From the NCBI GenBank assembly GCA_019637975.1, contig JAHBUR010000036.1:1-36408 (forward strand): a DNA stretch of 36,408 bases, written 5' to 3'. Shown here piece after piece: positions 16,859 through 25,107 of this stretch. Position 1 is the first letter of the stretch, and each line of letters opens with the position of its first letter. The notes below the pieces were generated by a model. That model saw only the letters and a program-made list of their open reading frames with translations, ran no database searches and was not told the DNA's origin. The stretch comes from Bacteroidota bacterium (GTDB lineage Bacteria; Bacteroidota; Ignavibacteria; UBA10030; UBA6906). The translations under genes and the position numbers were made by a program.

Positions 16859-17458
16859 ATGAACGTTATGAAGAACATGGCAGTATTCTTCATTGTTGTT
16901 GCAACAGCAATGGTGTCGAATCTCTCCTGCAAGGAGCCGCTTCCCGGCTACCAAGACCCGCGGGATGTATTCGATGCCTATCAGTCAGGAACGTACGCCC
17001 TCTCGACGGCAGAGAACGCCGTGAAGGCATATTTCACGGTGATCAATACCTATGATGAGACGTTCGATGCCCGGGCCGTTCTGAATGGTACGTTGACAAT
17101 ACTGTTCGAGCGTGATCGTACATTTCGCAAAACCGTACAGCTTGGCCCGTCAACAATTATTGAGGCACGGGGTTACGATCCTGCAACGGGAAATCTGCGA
17201 ATGGATCCGGGCGACTCCGTCCGGTTTGGCTTTTCGTGGAACATGACTGCCGATGACGGCCGTTCGTTGTTCAACACCGATCTTGTGACATTCTACCCGA
17301 ATCCTGAATGTCCGCCGGATCTGATCTCGACTCAGCCGATACGCCTTACAATCGAATGGAACGTGCGGCTGTACGACAGAACCGAGATTGTCGTAGCGCC
17401 GCAATTCCGGCTGGAGTTTATTCTTCACCGCCGGTATGTGCCGCCGCGTGATTGTTGA
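16859..17458 (+). CDS. Lipoprotein of unknown family, first of a tandem pair
   Basis: This 199-residue protein has a lipoprotein signal: a hydrophobic run and then a lipobox ending NLSC, with Cys near residue 24 as the predicted lipidation site. The mature part begins KEPLPGYQDPRDVFDAY and carries ENAVKAYFTVINTYDETFD, then beta-rich sequence with DPGDSVRFGFSWNMTADDGR. I do not recognise the family. It is clearly paralogous to the next gene. It starts 8 bases after the receptor stop (an in-frame ATG at 16868 is an alternative), so it is likely a receptor-associated outer-membrane lipoprotein. A SusD-like role is conceivable from position only; it is far smaller than SusD and shows no SusD/TPR features. 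Confidence 0.75.
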   Translation: MNVMKNMAVFFIVVATAMVSNLSCKEPLPGYQDPRDVFDAYQSGTYALSTAENAVKAYFTVINTYDETFDARAVLNGTLTILFERDRTFRKTVQLGPSTIIEARGYDPATGNLRMDPGDSVRFGFSWNMTADDGRSLFNTDLVTFYPNPECPPDLISTQPIRLTIEWNVRLYDRTEIVVAPQFRLEFILHRRYVPPRDC

Positions 17459-17484
17459 TGCTTGTCTGGAAGGAAATATGGGCA

Positions 17485-18090
17485 ATGAAACACGGACTAC
17501 TGGCGGTGTGTTTGTGTCTCGGGGCGATCACGGACTTGTCGTGCAAAGAACCGCTGCCTGGGTACAATGATCCGGTTGACGTGTTTGACGCATACGCATA
17601 CGGTCTCTATGCGATTAGCTTGCAGGAGAATGCAGTCAAAGCGTACATCACCATCGTAAATACATATGATGAGACGTTCGACGGAACTGCAATCCTGAGC
17701 GGGCAGCTTGTGATTACGTGGGCAAAAGATGTGTCGTTCAAGAGAACCGTTCAACTTACGGCTTCGCATCTCATTTATGCGCGAAACTACAATGCGGGAA
17801 CCGGCGTATTGCGCCTCGATCCCGGCGACTCGATCCGGTTCGGGTTTACGTGGGATATGGTAGCGGATGACGGGAGGAGATTATTCTCGATGATGTCGTT
17901 TTTCCCAGATCCGGAGTGTCCGGCACGGTTTCTTTCGGCAGAGCCGATACGCTTATCGTTCGAGGGGACCGCACACGTGTATCATCGGACGCGGATCGCC
18001 ATTGCTCAACCGGGCCAGATCGAATTCGTTTTGCATCGCGAGTTCGTCAGATGCCGGCCCGCAGTGTTGTCGCCGTCGCCAAGGGACTAA
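17485..18090 (+). CDS. Lipoprotein of unknown family, second of a tandem pair
   Basis: This 201-residue protein has a lipobox TDLSC (Cys near residue 20) followed by KEPLPGYNDPVDVFDAY. It shares with its upstream neighbour the blocks ENAVKAY-T--NTYDETFD, DPGDSIRFGF and M-ADDGR-LF, and a PNPEC/PDPECP segment with a shared Cys. The ATG at 17485 has AAGGAA nine bases upstream and gives a compact lipoprotein signal. An in-frame ATG at 17458 overlaps the previous stop as TGATG, so translational coupling is possible. The pair arose by tandem duplication and has diverged considerably. The function is unknown; the context is a receptor/PorV module. Confidence 0.75.
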   Translation: MKHGLLAVCLCLGAITDLSCKEPLPGYNDPVDVFDAYAYGLYAISLQENAVKAYITIVNTYDETFDGTAILSGQLVITWAKDVSFKRTVQLTASHLIYARNYNAGTGVLRLDPGDSIRFGFTWDMVADDGRRLFSMMSFFPDPECPARFLSAEPIRLSFEGTAHVYHRTRIAIAQPGQIEFVLHREFVRCRPAVLSPSPRD

Positions 18091-18106
18091 CAATCTTTCG
18101 GCATAC

Positions 18107-18135
18107 TTGACAAAGTACAGGTTGCTCAATACATT
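18107..18135 (+). promoter_or_regulatory. Near-consensus sigma70-like promoter before the second PorV-like gene
   Basis: TTGACA at 18107-18112, 17 bases, then TACATT at 18130-18135. It lies after the lipoprotein stop and gives a leader of about 35 bases to the PorV-like ATG at 18177. It shares the CTTGACAAAG context with the promoter at 3672. Confidence 0.65.
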
Positions 18136-18176
18136 GTATTGTAACGATTTACGAAAGGGTTCCTTCGTTTTGAACA

Positions 18177-19232
18177 ATGAGATTTAGTTCCCTCACATTT
18201 GTGTCGGCATTTCTTCTGGGAGTGCATGTATCCGCTTACGCAGGCGGCGAAAATCGCGTCGGCAACAGTGCCGCGGCCGAGTTGCTTATTCCCGTTGGCG
18301 CACGTGACATTGCCATGGCGGGTTCATCTATAGCGACATCATCGGGTCTTGACGCTATGTATTGGAATCCGGCAGGGCTTGCCCGCGCCGAGTTTGCCAC
18401 AAATGCAACGTTCTCTCACATGAACTACATCGCCGATATCGGCATTCAGTACGTCGCTGTCAGTACACGATTCGGCGACTTCGGAAGCCTCGGACTGAGC
18501 ATCAAGTCGGTTGGTATTGGCGAGATTGCCGTTACGACGGAAGATCAGCCCGACGGAACCGGACAAATGATCAGTCCGACGTTGTTGAACATCGGCCTGA
18601 CCTACTCACGGATGTTGACGGACAGGATTTCCATCGGCGCGTCGGCAACACTTATCAGTGAACGATTCGGGCTCGTGTCTGCGACCGGCGTCGCTTTTTC
18701 CGGAGGCGTGCAGTACAGCGGACTTGCCAACGTGACGGGCTTGAGTGTCGGGGTCGCCGTGAAGAATCTCGGGCCGCGCATGTCGTTCGATGGCGACGGG
18801 TTGATTCGGGAGGGAATAGTGAGTAACACGTCCGGTTCATTCTACAAAGTCGATGCTGAGTCGTTCGATCTTCCTTCAACGATAGAAATCGGGCTTGCCT
18901 ATAACTACGTACTTCATGAAGACAATTTTATCACGTTCAGCGGCGTCTTCCAGAACAACAACTTCTCCGCTGACGAATACAAAGCGGGTATTGAATACAA
19001 TTATGCAAACACGTTTTTCGTGCGCGGCGGTTATACATTTTCGGACATTACAAAAAGTGCGGCAATTCAGGCGAATGATGACGTGGACCGGAGTGCCCGT
19101 ATTTTCGGGTTCTCCGCCGGGGCAGGTCTTCGATATCCGGTCGGTTCTCTCAATGTGTCGTTCGACTACGCATTTCGTTCTGTCAAGTTTTTGGAGAACA
19201 ATCACGTGTTCACTGTAGGGTTGGGATTTTAG
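18177..19232 (+). CDS. PorV/PorQ-family outer-membrane protein (module 2)
   Basis: This 351-residue protein has a signal peptide (about 1-22, ending SAYAGG). The PorV/PorQ signature AELLIPVGARDIAMAG and WNPAGLA follow, then a beta-barrel pattern ending in HVFTVGLGF with terminal Phe. Long blocks match the protein at 10796 (MNYIADI/MSYIADI, FGDFG-LGLSIKS, GVQYSGL, GVAVKN-GP-M-FDG, FDLPS). The role is inferred as an outer-membrane partner for T9SS cargo. It has its own near-consensus promoter. The ribosome site is weak: AAAGGG lies over 20 bases upstream. It directly precedes the six-copy cargo array. Confidence 0.85.
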   Translation: MRFSSLTFVSAFLLGVHVSAYAGGENRVGNSAAAELLIPVGARDIAMAGSSIATSSGLDAMYWNPAGLARAEFATNATFSHMNYIADIGIQYVAVSTRFGDFGSLGLSIKSVGIGEIAVTTEDQPDGTGQMISPTLLNIGLTYSRMLTDRISIGASATLISERFGLVSATGVAFSGGVQYSGLANVTGLSVGVAVKNLGPRMSFDGDGLIREGIVSNTSGSFYKVDAESFDLPSTIEIGLAYNYVLHEDNFITFSGVFQNNNFSADEYKAGIEYNYANTFFVRGGYTFSDITKSAAIQANDDVDRSARIFGFSAGAGLRYPVGSLNVSFDYAFRSVKFLENNHVFTVGLGF

Positions 19233-19240
19233 TATTGTTC

Positions 19241-19261
19241 GGGAGGTTTGGTCAACCTCCC
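19241..19261 (+). other. Perfect 8-bp hairpin after the PorV-like gene
   Basis: GGGAGGTT (19241-19248) pairs with AACCTCCC (19254-19261) around a TGGTC loop. No T-run follows, so it may protect the mRNA 3' end or terminate weakly. Confidence 0.5.
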
Positions 19262-19327
19262 CCGGATGAGGGGTTGGAGATGTTCTGGTCAGCTTGTCGG
19301 CTCCAACGGCCGACGAAGGGTTTCCTT

Positions 19328-19356
19328 ATTTACCTTTCCGGAATACCCGGTATATT
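19328..19356 (+). promoter_or_regulatory. Candidate promoter for the propeller array
   Basis: ATTTAC at 19328-19333, 17 bases, TATATT at 19351-19356. The -10 is good and the -35 is weak. The leader to the ATG at 19469 would be about 105 bases. Confidence 0.4.
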
Positions 19357-19468
19357 CTGCAGTGTCCCTCCTCAGGTTCATTGAGAGGGAGGCTCTTTAC
19401 TTCACATGAAATGCCGGAAAGTCACAATCACTTGTCTTCTACTTCACACAATATAAGGAGTGTTACCG

Positions 19469-21208
19469 ATGAATACACGCCTTCCATTTTATCTCGCGTT
19501 GTCTGTTCTATTTGTTCTTTCGATGAGTTCAGGATACGCAGGGAACAATCAGAAGCATCTTGTAAAAACTCTTCCCATTGAGCGCGTTGGCGTTGACAAG
19601 GATGTACCCTACACGCCTCCTCCATTCCTCTCCCTGACGAGATCGCTGGCTGGAACCTACACGGGTCTGCAAGGCTATTTTGATTATCAAGTCAATGCCG
19701 GAGCCTGCCAGTATATCCGCCTTGATAAATCGGATGCAACCGGGAACAAGATCCATGTCATTTTCATGACTGCATCCGACTCGGCAGATCCGAGCGGATC
19801 GACGAGAAGAACGAATTACGCCTACAGCAGCACGGGCGGTCAAACGTGGGATACGTTCAACAATCTCGTTGTTCCGGGCCGGCGTTCGGGTTATCCGTCG
19901 TTGGATATGCTTCAAGGCACGGTGGAAGGCGTGATTATCGCGAATCACAATGTTGCAGGTACTGATCTCACGTCGGTCGTCTTTGTCGATGCACCTCCGG
20001 GTTCGGGGGCATTTGCAGAGTTGAGCATTCCGCCGATTATCGGGGGCGGCGATGAGCCTATCTGGCCGATGGTTGCCGGAACTGCCAACAGTTCAATTGT
20101 CATGAGTGCATCACGCAGTACCGCAAATACCGGGCACCACACAATGACATCGGATTTCACAACCTGGGCGCCGTGGGGCAATCCGCTGCCCGCAGCGAGT
20201 GCCGGACTCCCGACGAAAGCAAACGGGAACGGACGAGTTGCCATTCTGCTCAATACATCGTTTGCCGGTGACAATGGCATCTACTATCTCGAATCCACGG
20301 ACAACGGTGCTACGTGGCCAGCACAGGGAACGCAGATTGTCGGCGCAACCAGAATCGCCGGCCCTGATACGTTTGTCTATGTCCTCGGGTCGGACCTTGT
20401 GTATAGTGGCGACAATGTGCTTGTTGCATTCGCAGAAGCAAACATTGGGCTGAATGCTCCGACTGATAGCGCGCAAATTACCTTCTGGAGTCAGGCTACC
20501 GGTTTCGTCGTAGCGGCCTCGAAAGTTGACATGCCGGATGTCAGCCCGAATGAGAATCGTGCAACATTGAATACGATCACCGTGGATATGCCTTCCATTG
20601 GAATGTCGGGTAATGCGATTGTTATTGCGTACCAGGCCATGATGAAGAACGATACAGCGGCAAACGGCTACAACAACAATGATATTTTCATGGTCTACTC
20701 CACGAATGGGGGTGTAAGCTGGTCAACGCCGCGGAACATCTCGAATTCTCCCGGCCTTGATGACCGGTTCGTCTCGGTTTCTCCGTGGAACGAGCCCGGT
20801 TTCGCAAATATTGTGTGGCAGGAAGATCCGGAAGCCGGCGGCAACATCATCGGCGATCCGGGAGCAATTGTACGGACGACTCGGCAGGTATTCATCAAAA
20901 CTCCGCTCACCGGAAGCAGTGCCGGCTCAGGGGAGTTTGCACCGACCGCGTACCGGCTTGAGCAAAACTACCCCAACCCGTTCAATCCATCAACCAGAAT
21001 TGTGTACAGTCTGCCTGCGGCCTCGGACGTATCATTAAGTGTCTATAATACGTTGGGTCAGAAAGTGGCAACGTTGGTGAACGGGTACAAGACAGCCGGA
21101 AGCCACGAAGTGGATTTCGTGGCAGATGGGCTTTCAAGCGGCGTGTATTACTATACGTTGGAAGCCGGTCAGTTCAAGGCTATGAAGAAGATGGCAGTCG
21201 TGAAGTAG
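19469..21208 (+). CDS. Sialidase-like beta-propeller, T9SS-secreted (array copy 1)
   Basis: This 579-residue protein has a signal peptide (about 1-24, ending GYAG) and a BNR/sialidase-like propeller. Asp-box-type motifs are at 120-127 (SSTGGQTW), 276-283 (STDNGATW) and 411-418 (STNGGVSW). The T9SS type A sorting domain spans about 495-579 (LEQNYPNPFNPS, then VYNTLGQKVATL). Asp-boxes are structural turns, so enzymatic sialidase activity is not shown. The ATG at 19469 has AAGGAG 8 bases upstream; an in-frame GTG at 19460 overlaps that site and was rejected. This is the most divergent copy, with APPGSGAF where the others read SPEGAGAF. No T-run terminator separates it from copy 2, so the two may be co-transcribed. 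Confidence 0.82.
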   Translation: MNTRLPFYLALSVLFVLSMSSGYAGNNQKHLVKTLPIERVGVDKDVPYTPPPFLSLTRSLAGTYTGLQGYFDYQVNAGACQYIRLDKSDATGNKIHVIFMTASDSADPSGSTRRTNYAYSSTGGQTWDTFNNLVVPGRRSGYPSLDMLQGTVEGVIIANHNVAGTDLTSVVFVDAPPGSGAFAELSIPPIIGGGDEPIWPMVAGTANSSIVMSASRSTANTGHHTMTSDFTTWAPWGNPLPAASAGLPTKANGNGRVAILLNTSFAGDNGIYYLESTDNGATWPAQGTQIVGATRIAGPDTFVYVLGSDLVYSGDNVLVAFAEANIGLNAPTDSAQITFWSQATGFVVAASKVDMPDVSPNENRATLNTITVDMPSIGMSGNAIVIAYQAMMKNDTAANGYNNNDIFMVYSTNGGVSWSTPRNISNSPGLDDRFVSVSPWNEPGFANIVWQEDPEAGGNIIGDPGAIVRTTRQVFIKTPLTGSSAGSGEFAPTAYRLEQNYPNPFNPSTRIVYSLPAASDVSLSVYNTLGQKVATLVNGYKTAGSHEVDFVADGLSSGVYYYTLEAGQFKAMKKMAVVK

Positions 21209-21232
21209 CGAGGGAAATTCTCATGACGGAAT

Positions 21233-21246
21233 CCCCGTTTACGGGG
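21233..21246 (+). other. Short hairpin between array copies 1 and 2
   Basis: CCCCG and CGGGG pair around TTTA (21233-21246). No T-run follows, so it is not a convincing terminator. Confidence 0.35.
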
Positions 21247-21300
21247 CCGGGTATTGGTCACCGAACCATCCTTATCAAACACATAACCAAGGAGAGCAAC

Positions 21301-23034
21301 ATGAAGAAAACCATTACATCGCTCGTTGTACTCGCGATCATTCTCGCTTTTGCACTGGAAGAGGCCGCGGCAGGCAACAAGAAACAGGCGGGCGCGCCGG
21401 TTCTTCCCGCCAAAATTGTTGACATGCCGGCGGATGTCAATCCGCCTGTTGTTGTTGCTCCCGACATCCGTACAAGCCCGCAGGCCACCGTCGGAGTGTA
21501 CACCGGGCTTGGCGGATTCTACGATTACCAATGCAACGGCGGGGCCGCGCAACACATCAGGGTAAATCCGGCTAATGGCAACATTCACGTTATTATGATG
21601 ACTGCCGATGATTCCATTAATTTCAATACCGGCCGCCGCACATCGTATGCCTTCAGCACGAACAACGGCGTGTCGTGGAATAATTTCAGTAATCTTACCG
21701 TTCCGTCGCGTCGTTCCGGTTTCCCGACCCTCGATCTTCTTCAAGGCCCTAACGCCGGACTTCCGGGCATTGCCAACCATAATGTAGTTGGTAGTGACCT
21801 TACATCGGTTGTGTATATCGACTCTCCCGAAGGCGCAGGGGCGTTCTCCGAGCTCAATACCCCTCCACCGCTCGGGGGCGCCGACGAGCCGATTTGGCCG
21901 TATATTGCTGCCGGAGCCGACGGCTCTGTGAACATGCTCTCCTCCCGATCCGTGATTGCAACGACTGCACACTATACACGGACTACAGATTTCTCTACTT
22001 GGACACCCTACACCGAGTTTCCCGGCGGTGGAGATAATGGCGGGTTTTACTCGGTAGCCTCGAGTTCCACAGGCCGGGTTGGCTATTTAATGAACAAAGT
22101 AAACCTTGGAGTTGATTGGTTGGAATCGACGAACAGCGGCGAAACGTGGCCCGCAACGCAGACGGTTTTGCATCCGCCAACGCGCATTGCCGGCGTTGAC
22201 ACATTCCAGTCGTGGACCGGCTGCGATGTTGTGTACTCGGGCAACAATGCCTACGCTGTGCTGAACGAACTCAACGTCGGAGCGAACGAAACTACATTCA
22301 ACGAGCAGATTGCCTTTTGGAGTCAGGCAACGGACTATGTTGTGATTGCCAATCGCGCATCAACTCCCGGCGTCACTCCGGAACTCAACAGAGCCCAGAG
22401 CAATCATTTTGCAATGGGATATCCGGCAATCGGCTTGTCGGGGTCGGCCATTGTAGTTGTGTGGATGGGATTCACGACGGATACCTCTGCGGCCGGATTC
22501 AACTATGGAGATATCTACTATTCAGTCTCGAACAACAACGGCGTTACATGGGCTCCGCCGGTCAACCTCACCAACACCCCGAACCTGGACGAACGGTATC
22601 CGAGCATCTCGAAATGGAATCCTGCCGGAATAGCAAACATCACCTGGCAGGAAGATCCCGAGCCGGGTACATTTGCCGTAGCCAACCCCGACAATAACCT
22701 CGCGGCGCGGGCACGGCAGGTATATCTGCGCCTGACGCTGACAAGCGCGCCGTCGGAGGCCGGATTGCCGGGCGCTTTCAAACTGGAGCAAAACTACCCC
22801 AATCCGTTCAACCCTTCGACCAAAATAGCATACACGTTGCCTGTCGGTTCGGACGTGTCGTTGAAAGTGTACAACACACTCGGCCAGGAAGTAGCGACAT
22901 TAGTCAACGAATACAGGACGGCGGGAACGTTTGAAGCTGATTTCTCTGCCAATAACCTCGCAAGCGGCGTATATTACTACAAGCTGCAGGCCGGCCAATT
23001 CACGGAAACACGAAAGATGATGCTGGTCAGGTAG
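21301..23034 (+). CDS. Sialidase-like beta-propeller, T9SS-secreted (array copy 2)
   Basis: This 577-residue protein has a signal peptide (about 1-24), a propeller with Asp-box motifs STNNGVSW, STNSGETW and SNNNGVTW, and a C-terminal T9SS type A sorting domain beginning FKLEQNYPNPFNPSTKIAY and ending MMLVR. The array-wide blocks are all present: FYDYQCNGGAAQHIRVNPANG, SRRSGFPTLDLLQGPNAGLP, DSPEGAGAFSEL and AFWSQAT. The start at 21301 has AAGGAG just upstream and begins the signal peptide; the frame is open further upstream to an ATG at 21223, which was rejected because it would bury the signal. The gap to copy 1 is 92 bases. Confidence 0.85.
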   Translation: MKKTITSLVVLAIILAFALEEAAAGNKKQAGAPVLPAKIVDMPADVNPPVVVAPDIRTSPQATVGVYTGLGGFYDYQCNGGAAQHIRVNPANGNIHVIMMTADDSINFNTGRRTSYAFSTNNGVSWNNFSNLTVPSRRSGFPTLDLLQGPNAGLPGIANHNVVGSDLTSVVYIDSPEGAGAFSELNTPPPLGGADEPIWPYIAAGADGSVNMLSSRSVIATTAHYTRTTDFSTWTPYTEFPGGGDNGGFYSVASSSTGRVGYLMNKVNLGVDWLESTNSGETWPATQTVLHPPTRIAGVDTFQSWTGCDVVYSGNNAYAVLNELNVGANETTFNEQIAFWSQATDYVVIANRASTPGVTPELNRAQSNHFAMGYPAIGLSGSAIVVVWMGFTTDTSAAGFNYGDIYYSVSNNNGVTWAPPVNLTNTPNLDERYPSISKWNPAGIANITWQEDPEPGTFAVANPDNNLAARARQVYLRLTLTSAPSEAGLPGAFKLEQNYPNPFNPSTKIAYTLPVGSDVSLKVYNTLGQEVATLVNEYRTAGTFEADFSANNLASGVYYYKLQAGQFTETRKMMLVR

Positions 23035-23052
23035 CCCGAGAGGTATTCCGGA

Positions 23053-23090
23053 GCGTGGCGGGAATGCCCCGCCACGCATTCTTGTTTTTA
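23053..23090 (+). terminator. Intrinsic terminator after array copy 2
   Basis: GCGTGGCGGG (23053-23062) pairs perfectly with CCCGCCACGC (23068-23077) around AATGC, followed by ATTCTTGTTTTTA. Confidence 0.85.
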
Positions 23091-23204
23091 GAAATCAATG
23101 AAAAATTCTTGATTTTGAGCGTTTCAATCCATTTCTTTAGCAACACTAATCCTCAGCAAGTCCAGTTTCACTAATCATTCACAAATAATCATAGAGGTAC
23201 ACGT

Positions 23205-24935
23205 ATGAAGAAACAACTACTCTCTCTTATTGTGGTTGTTGCCTTTGTTGCATCGCTGGCATATGCTGGGGATGCGAAAAAAGGGAAGATGTCGTTCCAG
23301 GAGCCGATCAAGGAAGACCGGACGGCGAGTGTTGAGAACGCCACGATTCGCGCACAGGAAGTTGACTGGTCCAAACTGACGACAACCGTCGGCACGTTTA
23401 CCACGCTTACCGGGTTCTACGATTACCAGTCAAACGGCGGCGCTGTGCAACATATTCGTGTAAATCCCGCGAACGGCAATATTCATGTGACGTACATGAT
23501 GTCGGATGACTCGACAGAAAGCGGGCTCAACACCGGACGCCGCACGGCGTACGCGTTCAGCAGTAACGGAGGTGCCGATTGGAACAACTTCAGCAACGCC
23601 CGCATCCCTTCGCGACGTTCGGGCTTTCCTTCCATCGACTTGCTGAGAGGGCCCAATGCCGGTCTTCCGGCGATTGCCAATCACAGTGTCATCGGGCCTG
23701 ATATTGCTTCGACTGTGTTCATTGACTCACCGGAGGGAGCAGGGGCCTTTTCAGAGATCAACTCACCTGCATTGCTGGGAAGTGATGAACCGATTTGGCC
23801 GTATGTTGCAGGTCCTGCAGACGGTTCCGTTGTCATGTCCGCTTCCCGAAGTACTGCCGCAACGGTTCATTGGACCCGCACACCGGATTTTGCCGCGTGG
23901 TCACCGATGGAACAAATTATCGGGCCAACCCAGAGCGGAGGCCGGTACTCTACGCAAGCGAATGGAACAGGCCGTGTTGCTGTTCTTGCGAATACATCGA
24001 ATGGTACTGCGGCGCTTGGCAACTGGTGGATGGAATCCACGAACAACGGGGAAACATGGAGCACGCCAACGAATATGTATGGACAACGTTTTGCGGGAGC
24101 AGATTCGTTCAACTCCTATGTTCACAGCGATTTTGTGTATGATGGAAATAACCCGCTGATGGCATTCTCGGAGTACATCCTGAATGTAGGCCGGGAAGAT
24201 GACAACATTTCCTTCTGGAGTCAGGCTACCGGCTTCAAGATTGCCGTACCGCACGATCCGACGAAGTACACTTTCGATCCTGTGAACCAACGCTTCCATG
24301 GCCTCAGCTTGGGCTGGCCATCCATCGGTTTATCCGGGAGCACTATTGTTATTGCGTATCAGGCCTTCCAGCCCGATACCGACAGCAGGGGATACCACTA
24401 CAGTGACCTGTGGTACGTAGCATCGTCGAACGGCGGCAACACATGGGGCGAGCCGCAACGCATTACAAACACGCCGAATGTTGATGAACGCTATCCCAGC
24501 GTATCGAAATGGAACGCACCGGGTGAGTTCAATATCGTGTGGGGACAGAAGAGCAGAAGCGGCTTGTATGCGTTTCCCGGCGCGGCCGACACTGTACGTT
24601 CCTCACAAGTGTTCATGCGAATCAATCCGATCGTATTCGGGACGACGAGCGTTGGGGGTTCGGAAACCCTCAACTCATTCAAGTTGAGCCAGAACTACCC
24701 GAACCCGTTCAATCCCGCAACGAAGATCGACTATACGGTCGGGCAAGCCGGTCCGGTGAGCATCAAAGTGTACAATATGCTCGGCCAGGAAGTGGCAACG
24801 GTGCTGAATCAAACGCTTGCCGCAGGTTCCTATCAGGCGACGTTCGACGGAGCCAATTTGCCGAGCGGCGTGTATATCTACAAGATGCAGGCCGGTTCGT
24901 ATCAAGAGTCGAAGAAGATGGTATTGATGAAGTAA
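23205..24935 (+). CDS. Sialidase-like beta-propeller, T9SS-secreted (array copy 3)
   Basis: This 576-residue secreted protein has a signal peptide (about 1-21, ending LAYAG), then the shared propeller with SSNGGADW, STNNGETW and SSNGGNTW Asp-box motifs. A T9SS type A domain follows (LSQNYPNPFNPATKIDYTV) and ends KKMVLMK. Copies 3 and 4 form a sister pair: both carry DPVNQRFH/DPLNQRFH, AFQPDTD, LWYVASSNGG and SGLYAFPG, which other copies lack. It is flanked by terminators on both sides, so it is probably a single-gene transcript. A weak TTGATT-17-TTTCTT promoter candidate lies at 23109-23137. The ligand or substrate is unknown. Confidence 0.85.
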   Translation: MKKQLLSLIVVVAFVASLAYAGDAKKGKMSFQEPIKEDRTASVENATIRAQEVDWSKLTTTVGTFTTLTGFYDYQSNGGAVQHIRVNPANGNIHVTYMMSDDSTESGLNTGRRTAYAFSSNGGADWNNFSNARIPSRRSGFPSIDLLRGPNAGLPAIANHSVIGPDIASTVFIDSPEGAGAFSEINSPALLGSDEPIWPYVAGPADGSVVMSASRSTAATVHWTRTPDFAAWSPMEQIIGPTQSGGRYSTQANGTGRVAVLANTSNGTAALGNWWMESTNNGETWSTPTNMYGQRFAGADSFNSYVHSDFVYDGNNPLMAFSEYILNVGREDDNISFWSQATGFKIAVPHDPTKYTFDPVNQRFHGLSLGWPSIGLSGSTIVIAYQAFQPDTDSRGYHYSDLWYVASSNGGNTWGEPQRITNTPNVDERYPSVSKWNAPGEFNIVWGQKSRSGLYAFPGAADTVRSSQVFMRINPIVFGTTSVGGSETLNSFKLSQNYPNPFNPATKIDYTVGQAGPVSIKVYNMLGQEVATVLNQTLAAGSYQATFDGANLPSGVYIYKMQAGSYQESKKMVLMK

Positions 24936-24989
24936 GAACGGCTGTTCTTTATCATTGAGTTTTTGTAAGCGTTGCAGGTTTCATCTCTC

Positions 24990-25022
24990 GCGTAGCGGCC
25001 CCGGGTCGCTACGCTTTTTTTT
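24990..25022 (+). terminator. Strong intrinsic terminator after array copy 3
   Basis: GCGTAGCG (24990-24997) pairs perfectly with CGCTACGC (25007-25014), with inner C-G pairs extending the stem, followed by eight T residues (25015-25022). Confidence 0.92.
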
Positions 25023-25107
25023 GTCAAGTCTTGACTTGTATTTCTTTGGACTAATGACTTGATTTTAACTGAATCAACTACATTCTAAACAAAGACAGAG
25101 GTATACA

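Noticed and set aside
19469..21208. Assigning true sialidase activity to the array proteins
   Set aside because: Only structural Asp-boxes are visible; the catalytic arginine triad and tyrosine could not be placed with confidence.
21223..21300. Upstream ATG for array copy 2
   Set aside because: It would place a hairpin and 26 residues before a clear signal peptide that has its own AAGGAG site.
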